This document shows positions 8,765 through 17,890 of a DNA stretch of 64,000 nt, in pieces. A program made the translations under genes and the position numbers. Below the pieces are notes generated by a model. That model did no database searches. It saw nothing but the letters and a program-made list of their open reading frames with translations, and was not told where the DNA came from. This DNA comes from Streptomyces sp. NRRL S-118 (GTDB taxonomy: Bacteria; Actinomycetota; Actinomycetes; Streptomycetales; Streptomycetaceae): NCBI RefSeq assembly GCF_000716335.1, contig NZ_KL591012.1:75053-139052 (forward strand), read 5' to 3'. Each line of letters opens with the position of its first letter. Within the stretch, counting starts at the first letter, position 1.

Positions 8765-9421
8765 ATGCCTCTCATCCCCGAGGAGCCTCAGATTCACGAG
8801 AGTGCCCAGGGTCCCCGCGCCACTCCGGCCCCCGGCCGTCCCGCGCCGACCCCCCGTCCCGTACCCGGTCCGCGTACTGCGGCCTCGCCGCGTCCCGGCC
8901 GTCCGGGCCCCGCTCCCGCCAGGCCCACGCCTCCGGCGCCGCGCCCGCACAGCGGTGCCGGGCCGGCCCCTTCGCCCGCTGCCTCCCCGTCGTCCCCGCC
9001 CAGGCCGGAGAATCGTTCCGCGTCCCGGACCCGGCCGCAGATCCAGCTGATCCCCGCCCCGCCGGCCGGTGCGCTGGACGCGGCCGAGGAGGCCGTGGAC
9101 CTGCTGCTCGAGACCGGTCGTGCTCCGGGCGACATCCTGGTCCTCACCACCGGTGAGCAGCACCCGTGGGCGACGCACGAGCTGTCCTTCGGCGACGCCG
9201 CCTACTGGGCTCAGCACGACGCCCGCGACGACGTCTTCTTCGCCGACGCTTCCGCCGTGGAGCGTGCCGCGCTGCGGCCCGTGGTGGTCGTGGCGGTCAA
9301 CGGTGGCGACGCCGAGGTGGCTGCCCGGGCGCTGCCCGCCGCGCTGACGCGGGCAGGTGCGCTGCTGATCGTCTGCGGCGACCCGCAGCTGATCAACTCC
9401 GTGCTGGGCGCGGGCGTCTGA
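8765..9421 (+). CDS. Conserved Streptomyces protein with Pro-rich N-terminus; C-terminal half faintly like the end of UvrD-type helicases
   Basis: A 218-residue protein. Residues 1-95 are a disordered Pro/Ala/Arg region. From about 100 there is a folded part with AAEEAVDLLLETG, DILVLTTGEQHPW and ALRPVVVVAVNGG, ending LLIVCGDPQLINSVLG. The strand pattern recalls the C-terminal RecA-like part of superfamily I helicases, but no ATPase motif is present, so this is only a resemblance. I prefer the ATG at 8765 because TAGACA (8752-8757) ends 7 nt before it; an in-frame ATG at 8714 is possible. Function unknown. Confidence 0.6.
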   Translation: MPLIPEEPQIHESAQGPRATPAPGRPAPTPRPVPGPRTAASPRPGRPGPAPARPTPPAPRPHSGAGPAPSPAASPSSPPRPENRSASRTRPQIQLIPAPPAGALDAAEEAVDLLLETGRAPGDILVLTTGEQHPWATHELSFGDAAYWAQHDARDDVFFADASAVERAALRPVVVVAVNGGDAEVAARALPAALTRAGALLIVCGDPQLINSVLGAGV

Positions 9422-9655
9422 CGCCAGGGCCTGGGTCGTGGGGCCCGGTGGCCCGCTCGGCGCACCCCGCACTGCGCGGGGGCGCGGCACAGCGGCCCAC
9501 CGGTGGACGACGCCCGGTGGCCGGCCACGGTCCGGCGCGGACTCTTCGGGTCCTTGCCTCCGGTGGCCGCCATGCGGTGGGAGTTGTCCCCAGCGTGCCG
9601 CTGTGCGGTGAGGGGGCCGTCCTCACCGCGGTGCTGTGCGGTGAGGAGGTCGTCC

Positions 9656-10285
9656 TCAGCGTGCCGCTGTACGGCGCAGGGGTTCGGCCGCGCCGCCGGC
9701 GGTCCGTGGGGCGGGGAGTCCTACGTCGGCCGAGGAGTCCGCGAGGTCTCCCGGCTTGGACCGGGAGTGGGGGCGTCGGCCGCCGCGGCCTTCGCCCAGC
9801 ACCTGCCAGCCGCTCTCGGTCAGCGTGATGTACGCCCCGCAGCGCAGCCCGTGCAGGGTGCATGCGTCGCGCAGGCCCCACATCCAGGCCCCGTCCTCCT
9901 CCGTCCAGCGCTCGTCGCCCTCGCGGCAGTAGAGCAGGACCGCGGTGCGCACCGGGGTGCGGCGCCGCAGGTCGTGCGGGACGACCCTGCGCAGGTGCGC
10001 GAGCAGCGCGTTGCGGAACTCCCACCCGTCCGCGGCAACGGGCCGCCGCGTGAACGAGGCGCTGGCAGTGAGCCGTTCCTCGTGGTCGAGGACGGCGACG
10101 ACCGCGGTCGCCGGCGTCGGCCGGTGGCGGGCGTGCAGGCCGCTGACAACCTCGCGGGGGTTGCGCAGCAGCGGAATCCCCGCCGCTGCCCACTCGGCGG
10201 GTTCGAGCATTCGGGCAAGTCGGCTGGGAGAGTCGGCCGGGCCGGTGAGCGAGGTGGCTGCGGACGGAGCGAATCCGAAGGTCAC
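9656..10285 (-). CDS. Conserved actinobacterial protein of unknown function
   Basis: A 209-residue soluble protein. It has an N-terminal segment MLEPAEWAAAGIPLL, a middle part with ATAVVAVLDHEERLTASA, then AVLLYCREGDERWTEEDGAW and a compact WGLRDACTLHGLRCGAYITL region. I recognise no catalytic motif. The C-terminus (HSRSKPGDLADSSAD onward) looks disordered. The GTG start at 10285 has GGGAGG three bases upstream. It is the next gene downstream of the RecQ-like helicase on the same strand, 217 bp away, so a link to DNA metabolism is possible but unproven. About 230 bp between its stop and the previous gene hold nothing I can identify. Confidence 0.6.
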   Translation of the reverse strand: MTFGFAPSAATSLTGPADSPSRLARMLEPAEWAAAGIPLLRNPREVVSGLHARHRPTPATAVVAVLDHEERLTASASFTRRPVAADGWEFRNALLAHLRRVVPHDLRRRTPVRTAVLLYCREGDERWTEEDGAWMWGLRDACTLHGLRCGAYITLTESGWQVLGEGRGGRRPHSRSKPGDLADSSADVGLPAPRTAGGAAEPLRRTAAR

Positions 10286-10502
10286 GGTCCTCCCTTCGCA
10301 TACGCGCCCACAGAGCGGGCAGGGTCGAGTGGGGGCGCACCGCGGCACAGCCCTTCGGACCGCGAACGGACCGTGCGGGGGGCGGTCTCCAATTCTGTCG
10401 GGCGCAACGGGCAGGCGGCAACGAGCAATTGACGCCACTGCCTGGTATGGGCTGGTATGACACTCATATCCTGCCCCGTGGAGCCCCTGCTGACGCGTCG
10501 TG

Positions 10503-12683
10503 TCATCCCTGGACGGCCAGGACCAGCGGAAACACCCCCTCGGCTCCGGCCTTCCGCAGCAGCCGCGCCGCCACCGCAAGGGTCCAGCCGCTGTCCGCGA
10601 GGTCGTCGACGAGGAGGACCGGTCCGGCTGCCGCGGCCAACTGCTGGGCGAGCGGCTGGGGGACCGTCAGCGCCCGGTGCAGGCCGACCACTCGCTGCGC
10701 GCTGTTCGTACGCGAGATCCGCGCCTCCACCGCTTCCGGTACGTACTCGACGGAGCCCAGCAGCGGCATCCGGCCGACCTCGGCGATACGCCGGCCGAGC
10801 GAGCCGACCAGCTGCGGCCTGCTGCGCGACGCGACGGTGACCACGCCGACCGGCCGGGGCGGTGCTTCCGCCTCGCCGGATGCCCAGCCGCCGGGACCCT
10901 TTGCCCAGTCGGCGAGCACGGTCACCACGGCGTTCACCACATCGTCCGGCACCGGGCCGTCCGGGGCGCTCTCCGCCAGCATGGGGCGCAGCCGGTTCCC
11001 CCAGCCGATGTCGGAGAGCCGCCCCAGCGCACGGCCCGGGAAGGACTGCTCGCCCGCCGGGATACGGCCCTTGAGATCGACGCCCACCGCGGTGAGCCCG
11101 GTGGGCCACATCTTGCGCGGCTCGACCTCCACGCCGGGCCGGCCCAGCTCGCCCCGCGCCGCGTCCAGCGCGGCGGCCGACACCTTGGCGTCGTACCGCG
11201 GGCCCGCGCAGTTGTCGCACCGCCCGCAGGGAGCGGCCTCCTCGTCGTCCAACTGCCGCCGCAGGAACTCCATCCGGCACGTCGTGGCGGACGCGTACTC
11301 GCGCATCGCCTGCTGCTCGGACCGGCGCTGCCGCGCCACCCACGTGTACCGCTCGGAGTCGTACGACCAGGGCTGCCCGGTGGCCGTCCAGCCGCCCTTC
11401 ACGCGGCGTACCGCGCCGTCCACGTCGAGGACCTTGAGCATCGTCTCCAGTCGGGTACGGCGCAGTTCGACCAGTGGTTCCAGGGCGGGCAGGGACAGGG
11501 GCCGGTCGGCCTGCGCCAGTACGTCGAGGGTGCGGCGCACCTGCTCCTCGGGCGGGAAGGCGACGGAGGCGAAGTACTGCCAGATGGCCTCGTCCTCCTT
11601 GCCCGGCAGCAGCAGCACCTCGGCGTGCTCCACCCCGCGGCCGGCCCGGCCCACCTGCTGGTAGTAGGCGATGGGGGAGGACGGCGAGCCGAGGTGCACG
11701 ACGAAGCCCAGATCCGGCTTGTCGAAGCCCATACCCAGCGCGGAGGTCGCGACGAGCGCCTTCACCCGGTTCGCGAGCAGGTCCTCCTCCGCCTGCTGCC
11801 GGTCCGCGTTCTCCGTGCGGCCGGTGTACGAGGCCACGGTGTGGCCGCACTGCCGCAGGTACGCGGTGACCTCCTCGGCGGCCGCCACGGTCAAGGTGTA
11901 GATGATCCCGGAGCCGGGCAGCTCCCCGAGGTGATCCGCCAGCCAGGCCAGGCGGTGGGCCGCGTCGGGCAGCCGCAGTACCCCGAGGCTGAGGCTCTCC
12001 CGGTCGAGCGGGCCGCGCAGGACCAGTGCGTCGGTGCCCGCGCCGGTCCCCAGCTGTTCGGCGACGTCCGCCGTCACGCGCGCGTTGGCCGTGGCCGTGG
12101 TGGCCAGGACGGGCACCCCCGGCGGCAGCTCCGCGAGCATGGTGCGCAGCCGGCGGTAGTCCGGGCGGAAGTCGTGGCCCCAGTCGGAGATGCAGTGCGC
12201 TTCATCGACGACGAGCAGGCCGGTGGCGGCGGCGAGCCGCGGGAGGACCTGGTCGCGGAAGTCCGGATTGTTGAGCCGCTCGGGGCTGACCAGCAGCACG
12301 TCGACCGAGCCCGCGGCCACTTCCTCCTGGATATTGTCCCACTCCTCCGTGTTCGAGGAGTTGATCGTCCGGGCGCGGATCCCAGCCCTTGCCGCGGCCT
12401 CCACCTGGTTGCGCATCAGCGCGAGCAGCGGCGAGACGATCACGGTCGGCCCGCTGCCCTGCGCCCGCAGCAACGAGGTCGCGACGAAGTACACCGCCGA
12501 CTTGCCCCAGCCGGTGCGCTGCACGACCAGCGCACGCCGCTTGTGCGCGACCAGTGCTTCGATGGCCCGCCACTGGTCCTCGCGCAGCCGGGCGGTACCG
12601 CTGCCGTCCCCGACGAGACGGGCGAGCACGGCATCGGCGGATGCGCGGAGTGTGCTGGGTCCTGCGTCGCTCGTGTGCTCCAT
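10503..12683 (-). CDS. RecQ-type DNA helicase fused to a C-terminal phosphoribosyltransferase domain
   Basis: A 726-residue protein. The helicase part (about 30-420) has motif I TGWGKS (57-62), motif II DEAH (160-163) followed by CISDWGHDFRPDY, motif III ATTATAN (194-200), and the motif V/VI region SALGMGFDKPDLGFVVHLG and QQVGRAGRG. A Cys cluster ending CGRCDNCAG matches the RecQ zinc module. The last 60 residues carry VLLVDDLADSGWT, the PRPP-binding signature of type I phosphoribosyltransferases. The helicase should unwind DNA in repair; the role of the second domain is unknown. The start is uncertain: ATG at 12683 is chosen, with TTG or GTG codons slightly upstream possible. Confidence 0.85.
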   Translation of the reverse strand: MEHTSDAGPSTLRASADAVLARLVGDGSGTARLREDQWRAIEALVAHKRRALVVQRTGWGKSAVYFVATSLLRAQGSGPTVIVSPLLALMRNQVEAAARAGIRARTINSSNTEEWDNIQEEVAAGSVDVLLVSPERLNNPDFRDQVLPRLAAATGLLVVDEAHCISDWGHDFRPDYRRLRTMLAELPPGVPVLATTATANARVTADVAEQLGTGAGTDALVLRGPLDRESLSLGVLRLPDAAHRLAWLADHLGELPGSGIIYTLTVAAAEEVTAYLRQCGHTVASYTGRTENADRQQAEEDLLANRVKALVATSALGMGFDKPDLGFVVHLGSPSSPIAYYQQVGRAGRGVEHAEVLLLPGKEDEAIWQYFASVAFPPEEQVRRTLDVLAQADRPLSLPALEPLVELRRTRLETMLKVLDVDGAVRRVKGGWTATGQPWSYDSERYTWVARQRRSEQQAMREYASATTCRMEFLRRQLDDEEAAPCGRCDNCAGPRYDAKVSAAALDAARGELGRPGVEVEPRKMWPTGLTAVGVDLKGRIPAGEQSFPGRALGRLSDIGWGNRLRPMLAESAPDGPVPDDVVNAVVTVLADWAKGPGGWASGEAEAPPRPVGVVTVASRSRPQLVGSLGRRIAEVGRMPLLGSVEYVPEAVEARISRTNSAQRVVGLHRALTVPQPLAQQLAAAAGPVLLVDDLADSGWTLAVAARLLRKAGAEGVFPLVLAVQG

Positions 12684-13083
12684 GCCCCCATGCAACAGCA
12701 CGGGTCTGACAACAGGCGAACCGACGGCCGGCGGAGCCCCCCGGATTCCTTCCACCACGAGGCGGCCCGCGCCCGGAAGAACCGGGACCAGGCCGGGCAC
12801 GGCGAGCCGTGCGGTACGGCGCACCGGCCGGGGGCGGGCCCACGCGGCGGCCGACGCGGCGATACGGGGAGCCATGCCCGAGCGGCGGCGCACCGGCCGG
12901 CGGCGGCACGCAGCGGCCGATGCGGCGATACGCGGGAGTCGCGCGGGCGCGCGTCCGCGCATAACAGGGGATCACCGCACGCGCCAGCGGACGGCCCGGC
13001 CTGTGGACGACGCACGACCGGCGACGATCCGCGGTTATCCACAGGGGTCGACGGCCCGCGGGGTTCGCGGGACCGTCGTGACC
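12684..13083. other. Divergent gap between recQ-like gene and DUF4192 gene: direct repeat and DnaA-box-like sites
   Basis: No gene seen. An imperfect direct repeat of about 50 bp (12818-12870 and 12887-12937) starts GGCGCACCGGCCGG and ends near GCGGCGATACG. Next to the DUF4192 gene are TTATCCACA (13035-13043), identical to the classical DnaA box, and TGTGGACGA (13002-13010), one base from the Streptomyces box in the opposite orientation. Both divergent promoters must lie here; neither is obvious. Confidence 0.55.
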
Positions 13084-14652
13084 ATGAACAGGCACCACGA
13101 CTCGACCGGACCCGTCGGCGACCAGCAGCAGATCACCCTGCGCGGCCCCGCCGAACTCGCCGACGCCCTGCCCTACATGATGGGTTACCACCCGACCGAC
13201 TCGATCGTCCTCGTCGCACTCCACGGCGACCGGGGTCGCTTCGGCGGCCGCGTACGCCTCGGCATTCCGCGCTCGCCGAGGGAGTGGCCACCCGTCGCCG
13301 AACAGCTCGCCGAGTGCCTGGTCGAAGGGTGTGAACGCCGTGGCTCCCGCCCCGAGGGCATCGTCGTCTTCCTCTGCCAGGACCCGGCCGACGGCGAGAC
13401 GGGCGTGCGCGTGATGGAGCGCCTGCGCCCCCTCGCCCAGCGGCTGCGTACCGCCTGCGGTGCCCTCGACGTGCCGGTGTACGAAGCACTCTGCATCTCC
13501 GGCGGCCGCTTCTGGTCGTACTGCTGCCCCGACTCGCGCTGCTGCCCGCCGGAGGGCAACGTCCTCGCCCTGCCCGGTACGACCGTGATGGCCGCCGCCG
13601 CGGCGTACGCCGGCATCCAGGTCCGCGGCTCGCTGAGGGAGCTGGAGGAACGGCTGGCACCGTGGCGGTCGGGGCAGGCGGAGGAGCAGAGCCGTGCGCT
13701 GGACGCGGCGTGCGCTGCGCTGGTCCCCAGGATCCTGGACGTGGATCACCGCGAGGATGTACGCACGGAGACGATCCGGCTGGCGCGGCAGGTCATGCGC
13801 CGGCTGACGGAGAAGGTGCCGGCGCCCGAGCCGGCGGTGGCCGATGCCGCCGACGACTCCTTGATCGCCCACGATGAGGCCGCCGCGCTGATCGTCGGCC
13901 TTCAGGACCGGGAAACCAGGGACCGGGCGGCGGAGTGGATGGAAGGTGCGGAGGCACCCCCGGCGCTGCGGCTCTGGCGCGCACTGTCCCGCCGGTGCGT
14001 CGGCGCCTACGCCGAGCACGCCGCGGCGCCCCTGACCCTCGCCGGCTGGGTCGCCTGGTCGACCGGCGACGAGCCGAGCGCGCGGGTCGCCCTGGGGCTC
14101 GCGCTGACCGCCGACCCGGAGTACGTCTTCGCCCGGCTGCTGCACCAGGCCTGCAACGAAGGGCTCGACCCGGAGTCGCTGCGCGCCTGCCTGCGCCAGG
14201 AGCGCGGTGCGCGTGCCGCCGCGGGCGGGTGCGGCGTGCCGGGTACGGGTGGCCCCGCCCGCAGGGGCGTCACCAGGCGCGCGGGCGCGGCGGTGCGGCG
14301 GACCCGGGTCCGGGCGGTATGCCGGCCCGCACCCGGGAAGCACGCGCCGGAGCGGACCGCACCGGACAGGACCGCCCCCGACCGGGCGGGCCCCACCCGG
14401 ACCGGTCACCACACGACAGGTACTGGCACGCCGAGCGCTGCCATGGCAGGTGCCGACACCGGCCCGGACACGACCGCTGCCGGGGCCGATACGACCGCCC
14501 CCGGCACGACCGCTCCCGGGCCCGGTACGACCGGCCCCGGCCCCGGCAGCGCCGGCCCCGCCGCGGGGCCGCCCCTCCGGCCGGCTCCCGCCCGGACGCG
14601 GAACCGGACGGCCAAGGGCAGCGGCCGCCGCGGCAGCAGGAGCGGACAGTGA
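13084..14652 (+). CDS. DUF4192-domain protein with long disordered C-terminus
   Basis: A 522-residue protein. Residues 15-370 match the actinobacterial DUF4192 family: ITLRGPAELADALPYMMGYHPTDSIVLVAL near the start, then GIVVFLCQDP, and a tail-end WVAWSTGDEPSARVALGLAL. From about residue 375 the protein becomes an unstructured Arg/Pro/Gly/Thr-rich tail with repeated DTTA, TTAPG and PGTTGPGPG words. Function is unknown. The ATG at 13084 has only a weak ribosome site; an in-frame GTG two codons earlier is an alternative. It is divergent from the recQ-like gene and is followed co-directionally by the debranching-like gene. Confidence 0.75.
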   Translation: MNRHHDSTGPVGDQQQITLRGPAELADALPYMMGYHPTDSIVLVALHGDRGRFGGRVRLGIPRSPREWPPVAEQLAECLVEGCERRGSRPEGIVVFLCQDPADGETGVRVMERLRPLAQRLRTACGALDVPVYEALCISGGRFWSYCCPDSRCCPPEGNVLALPGTTVMAAAAAYAGIQVRGSLRELEERLAPWRSGQAEEQSRALDAACAALVPRILDVDHREDVRTETIRLARQVMRRLTEKVPAPEPAVADAADDSLIAHDEAAALIVGLQDRETRDRAAEWMEGAEAPPALRLWRALSRRCVGAYAEHAAAPLTLAGWVAWSTGDEPSARVALGLALTADPEYVFARLLHQACNEGLDPESLRACLRQERGARAAAGGCGVPGTGGPARRGVTRRAGAAVRRTRVRAVCRPAPGKHAPERTAPDRTAPDRAGPTRTGHHTTGTGTPSAAMAGADTGPDTTAAGADTTAPGTTAPGPGTTGPGPGSAGPAAGPPLRPAPARTRNRTAKGSGRRGSRSGQ

Positions 14653-14767
14653 TGGCCGTGACCCGTGACCCGGTGCCGCCGTTCACGTCTTCGGCGGAGT
14701 CGTATGACCCGTGCCGCCGTACCTCCAGCGGCTGTCCGGAGCGCACAGAAGGCTCAGCGAACCACTC

Positions 14768-16939
14768 ATGGACCGTCCCGTCCCGAACCGAACCCCCGTC
14801 CCGCAGTTCCGGCAACCGTCCACCGCCGGCCTCCCACCGGCGAGCGCGCCGGGAGCTCCGGCTTCCCGGGGTGCCGCCGGTGCGCCCGCGGCTGCCGTTC
14901 ATCCGGTCATCGATCCCTCCCGTGCACCGGGTGCCCGCGGGCTCGTCGGAGCCGGGCCACCGGGCGCCCTGTGGCCGGGCCCCGCACGCGCCGACGACCT
15001 GCCACCCGTGCACGACGCCCTCATCTGCGTCGCCCTGCCCCACCTCGCGGTGTCGCAGGACCACGGCCAGCTCACCGGGCACGGTCTGGAAGGCTTCTAC
15101 CAGTCCGGCCGCCGGCTCCTGTCCCACTGCCGGCTGCGGGTGGGCGGCCGTGAACCCGTTCCCGTACAGGGCAGGCTCCTCACCGCCGACCGTGCCCACT
15201 TCGTCGGCGTCGTCCGCACACCCGCGGACCCCGGCCCCGACCCCGGCATCCGCGTGGAGCGCTCCCGGCATGCCGAAGGGACCGAGCGCATCACCTTCCG
15301 CAGCTCACTCGGGCACACCGTCCGGCTCCCCGTCGAGCTGTCCCTGGGCACCGACCTGGCGCACCTGGGCGCGGTCGCGGCAGGTCGGCCCGCGGCCGAG
15401 CTCCGCGCCACCGTCCACGACGCGGGCATGCGCTGGACCGCCTCCGACGGCCACCACGCCATCGTCACCGCCGACCCGCCTCCCAAGGACGCCCTGGCGT
15501 CCGCCGGGCTCCTGCGCTGGGAGCTCGTGCTCCAGCCCGGCGGGGCGAGCACCATCGAGCTGCGGGTCCGCTCCGGGCAGCCGATCCGTCCGGCGAGCAG
15601 GACGACGAACGGCCCGGTCCTCCCCGAGGCTCGCGCCGAGAGCGACGATCCCCGGGCCGGGAAACTGCTGCGCACCGCGCTCGACGATCTGCGCGCGATG
15701 CTCCTGCGCGACCCTGCCCACCCCGCGGATCTCCACCCGGCCGGAGGCGTGCCCTGGCGCTGCGGCCTCGCCGCGGCCGAAGCCCTCTGGACGGTCAGGA
15801 TGGCGCTGCCCCTCGGCACCCGGCTCGCCGCCGCCACCCTGCGCACCATCGCCCGCACCCAGCTCACCGGCCCGGGGCCCGGTACCGGCCGCATCCCCGG
15901 TCCGCTCCGGGACGCGGGCCCCCACCTCCCGCCCGGCTGCACGGGCGTCGAAGCGACCCTCGCCTTTCCCGCCGTACTCGCCGAAGCCCATCGCTGGGGC
16001 CTGCCGGAGCAGGAACTCGCCGAGCTGCTGCCGGCTGCCGAGCGCTGCCTGCACTGGCTGCGCTCCGCCGCGGGTGACAGCGCCCTGGTTCCGGAGCCGA
16101 GCCCCGCCGGCCTGCGGCGCGCGGAGACCCAGGCGCACGCGCACCGGGCGGCGCTGCTGGGGGCCGATCTGCTGGATGCCTGCGGCCGTGCAGGTGCGGA
16201 GGGCTGGCGGGACTGGGCGGCCGACCTGCGCCGGCGCTTCCGCGAGGAGTTCTGGATCGACGATCGGGCCGGCGGACGCCCGGCCGCCGCCCTCGCCCCG
16301 GACGGCCGGCCGCTGCCCCACCTCGGGGCGGGCGCGGCCCACCTCCTCGACACCGGTCTGCTGGGCGGTGGACGGCTCGCCGACGGCCTGCTGGACAAGG
16401 TGCAGACCGAGCAGCTCGCCAGGCTGCTCGGAGGCCCCGCCGTGGACTGCGGATGGGGCCTGCGCAGCCTCGGTTCCCGCGAGCCGGGCCACAACCCCTT
16501 CGGCCACCGCTCCGGGGCGGTACGGGTGCACGAGACGGCCGTCGCCGTCGCGGGACTCGCCGGCGCGGGGTACGACAAGGAGGCCACGTCCCTGCTGCGC
16601 GGACTGCTCGACGCCGCTGAGGTCTTCGGATACCGCCTGCCCGAGATGTACGCCGGGCTTCAGCGCACCGCGGACAGCGCCCCGGTCGCGCATCCGGCCG
16701 CCTGCCGCCCGGCAGCGGTGGCCTCGGCCGCCGCCGTCCAGGTGCTGACCACGCTGGCCGGTGTCCGCCCCGACGCACCGGGCCGGACGGTCACCCTGCA
16801 GCCGCTGCGCTGCGTCCCGCTGGGGGCCATCAGGCTGTCCGGGCTGTGCATCGCGGGGGAACCGTTCGCGGTGCGGATCAGCAGGATGGGACTCGGCATG
16901 GTGGAGGAGGCGGCCCCGGGACTTCAGTTGGGTGTCTGA
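14768..16939 (+). CDS. Glycogen-debranching-enzyme-like protein (N-terminal GDE domain plus six-hairpin glycosidase-like domain)
   Basis: A 723-residue cytosolic protein. After a Pro/Ala-rich leader (about 1-95) comes a beta-rich domain with GLEGFYQSGRRLLSHCRLRV and VELSLGTDLAHL, matching the N-terminal domain of amylo-alpha-1,6-glucosidase-like proteins. From about 330 onward there is an alpha/alpha-barrel region with WRCGLAAAEALW, ELLPAAERCLHWLR and DCGWGLRSLGSREPG, and the end has LQPLRCVPLGAI. It may trim alpha-1,6-linked glucans or related storage glucans, but I cannot assign catalytic acids by eye. ATG 14768 is chosen; a GTG at 14711 is an alternative. Confidence 0.7.
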   Translation: MDRPVPNRTPVPQFRQPSTAGLPPASAPGAPASRGAAGAPAAAVHPVIDPSRAPGARGLVGAGPPGALWPGPARADDLPPVHDALICVALPHLAVSQDHGQLTGHGLEGFYQSGRRLLSHCRLRVGGREPVPVQGRLLTADRAHFVGVVRTPADPGPDPGIRVERSRHAEGTERITFRSSLGHTVRLPVELSLGTDLAHLGAVAAGRPAAELRATVHDAGMRWTASDGHHAIVTADPPPKDALASAGLLRWELVLQPGGASTIELRVRSGQPIRPASRTTNGPVLPEARAESDDPRAGKLLRTALDDLRAMLLRDPAHPADLHPAGGVPWRCGLAAAEALWTVRMALPLGTRLAAATLRTIARTQLTGPGPGTGRIPGPLRDAGPHLPPGCTGVEATLAFPAVLAEAHRWGLPEQELAELLPAAERCLHWLRSAAGDSALVPEPSPAGLRRAETQAHAHRAALLGADLLDACGRAGAEGWRDWAADLRRRFREEFWIDDRAGGRPAAALAPDGRPLPHLGAGAAHLLDTGLLGGGRLADGLLDKVQTEQLARLLGGPAVDCGWGLRSLGSREPGHNPFGHRSGAVRVHETAVAVAGLAGAGYDKEATSLLRGLLDAAEVFGYRLPEMYAGLQRTADSAPVAHPAACRPAAVASAAAVQVLTTLAGVRPDAPGRTVTLQPLRCVPLGAIRLSGLCIAGEPFAVRISRMGLGMVEEAAPGLQLGV

Positions 16940-16981
16940 CCGAGGAGGGAAAGTGGCCATCACGGACGTCGGGGGCGTGCT

Positions 16982-17005
16982 TATCGTCAGTGAGACGACT
17001 ATGAT
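16982..17005 (+). promoter_or_regulatory. NUDIX-regulator promoter with overlapping inverted repeat
   Basis: TATCGTC-AGTGA-GACGACTA (16982-17001) is a near-perfect inverted repeat. It abuts the -10 hexamer TATGAT (17000-17005), which ends 7 nt before the ATG at 17013, giving a leaderless transcript. The palindrome occupies the space just upstream of the -10, an ideal place for a repressor, most simply the NUDIX protein itself. Confidence 0.65.
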
Positions 17006-17012
17006 CAACGGC

Positions 17013-17780
17013 ATGTCGCCCTACGACCCGTCGGCCTTTCCACCCTTCGCCGTCACCGTCGATCTGGTCGTGCTCACCGTGCGCCGTCATGCGCTGTGCG
17101 CCTTGGTCGTACGCCGCGGCGAGCCACCGTTCCAGGGGCGCTGGGCCCTGCCCGGAGGGTTCGTGCGGCCGGACGAGGACCTCGGCACGGCCGCGGCACG
17201 GGAGCTCTCCGAGGAGACCGGTCTCCGTGCCCACGAACCCGGCACGCCTCTGCCGGCCGAAGGGAACGGTGCGCATCTGGAACAGCTCGCCACCTACGGG
17301 GACCCCAAGCGGGACCCGCGGATGAGGGTCGTGAGCGTGGCCCACCTCGCGCTCGCCCCCGACCTGCCGGCACCACGCGCTGGGGGCGACGCCCACAGCG
17401 CCCGCTGGGCGCCCGTCGAGGACCTGCTCCAGGAGGCGGGCTTCGGGCGCGAGGGCGAGCAGCCGGCGCCGCTCGCCTTCGACCACGCCCAGATCCTGGC
17501 CGACGGGGTGGAGCGCGCCCGGTCGAAGATCGAGTACTCGTCGCTGGCCACCGCCTTCTGCCCGCCCGAGTTCACGGTCGGCGAGCTGAGACGGGTCTAC
17601 GAAGCCGTCTGGGGTGTTGCCCTCGACCCCCGGAACTTCCATCGCAAGGTGACCGGTACGCCGGGCTTCCTCGTGCCGTCCGGCGGCACCACCACGCGGC
17701 AGGGCGGCCGGCCCGCCCAGCTCTTCCGGGCCGGCGGCGCCACCCTGCTCAATCCGCCGATGCTGCGCCCCGAGGTCTGA
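17013..17780 (+). CDS. NrtR-like NUDIX-domain transcriptional regulator
   Basis: A 255-residue protein with an N-terminal NUDIX domain and a C-terminal winged-helix part, the NrtR layout. The NUDIX box is complete (about residues 49-71: GGFVRPDEDL, then AARELSEETGL), so hydrolase activity is possible; many NrtR regulators bind ADP-ribose or NAD-derived ligands instead. The C-terminal part has FTVGELRRVYEAVWG and FHRKVTGTPGF, typical of the DNA-binding domain. ATG 17013 fits a leaderless promoter. A GTG at 16953 behind a strong GGAGGG site is in frame and could give a 20-residue longer form when read from the upstream gene. Confidence 0.85.
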   Translation: MSPYDPSAFPPFAVTVDLVVLTVRRHALCALVVRRGEPPFQGRWALPGGFVRPDEDLGTAAARELSEETGLRAHEPGTPLPAEGNGAHLEQLATYGDPKRDPRMRVVSVAHLALAPDLPAPRAGGDAHSARWAPVEDLLQEAGFGREGEQPAPLAFDHAQILADGVERARSKIEYSSLATAFCPPEFTVGELRRVYEAVWGVALDPRNFHRKVTGTPGFLVPSGGTTTRQGGRPAQLFRAGGATLLNPPMLRPEV

Positions 17781-17890
17781 CACCAGGGGCCGCGCGCCCT
17801 CAACCCTGCGCAAAAAGTCCGAAATGTCGCGTTATCTTGCTGCGGTACCCGACCTGCCGCCGAGCGGTCTCATCTACCGCGGGAGAAGCG

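Noticed and set aside
10500..13334. 944-codon forward open frame opposite the RecQ-like helicase
   Set aside because: Antisense shadow; no domain, and it crosses the promoter region of the DUF4192 gene.
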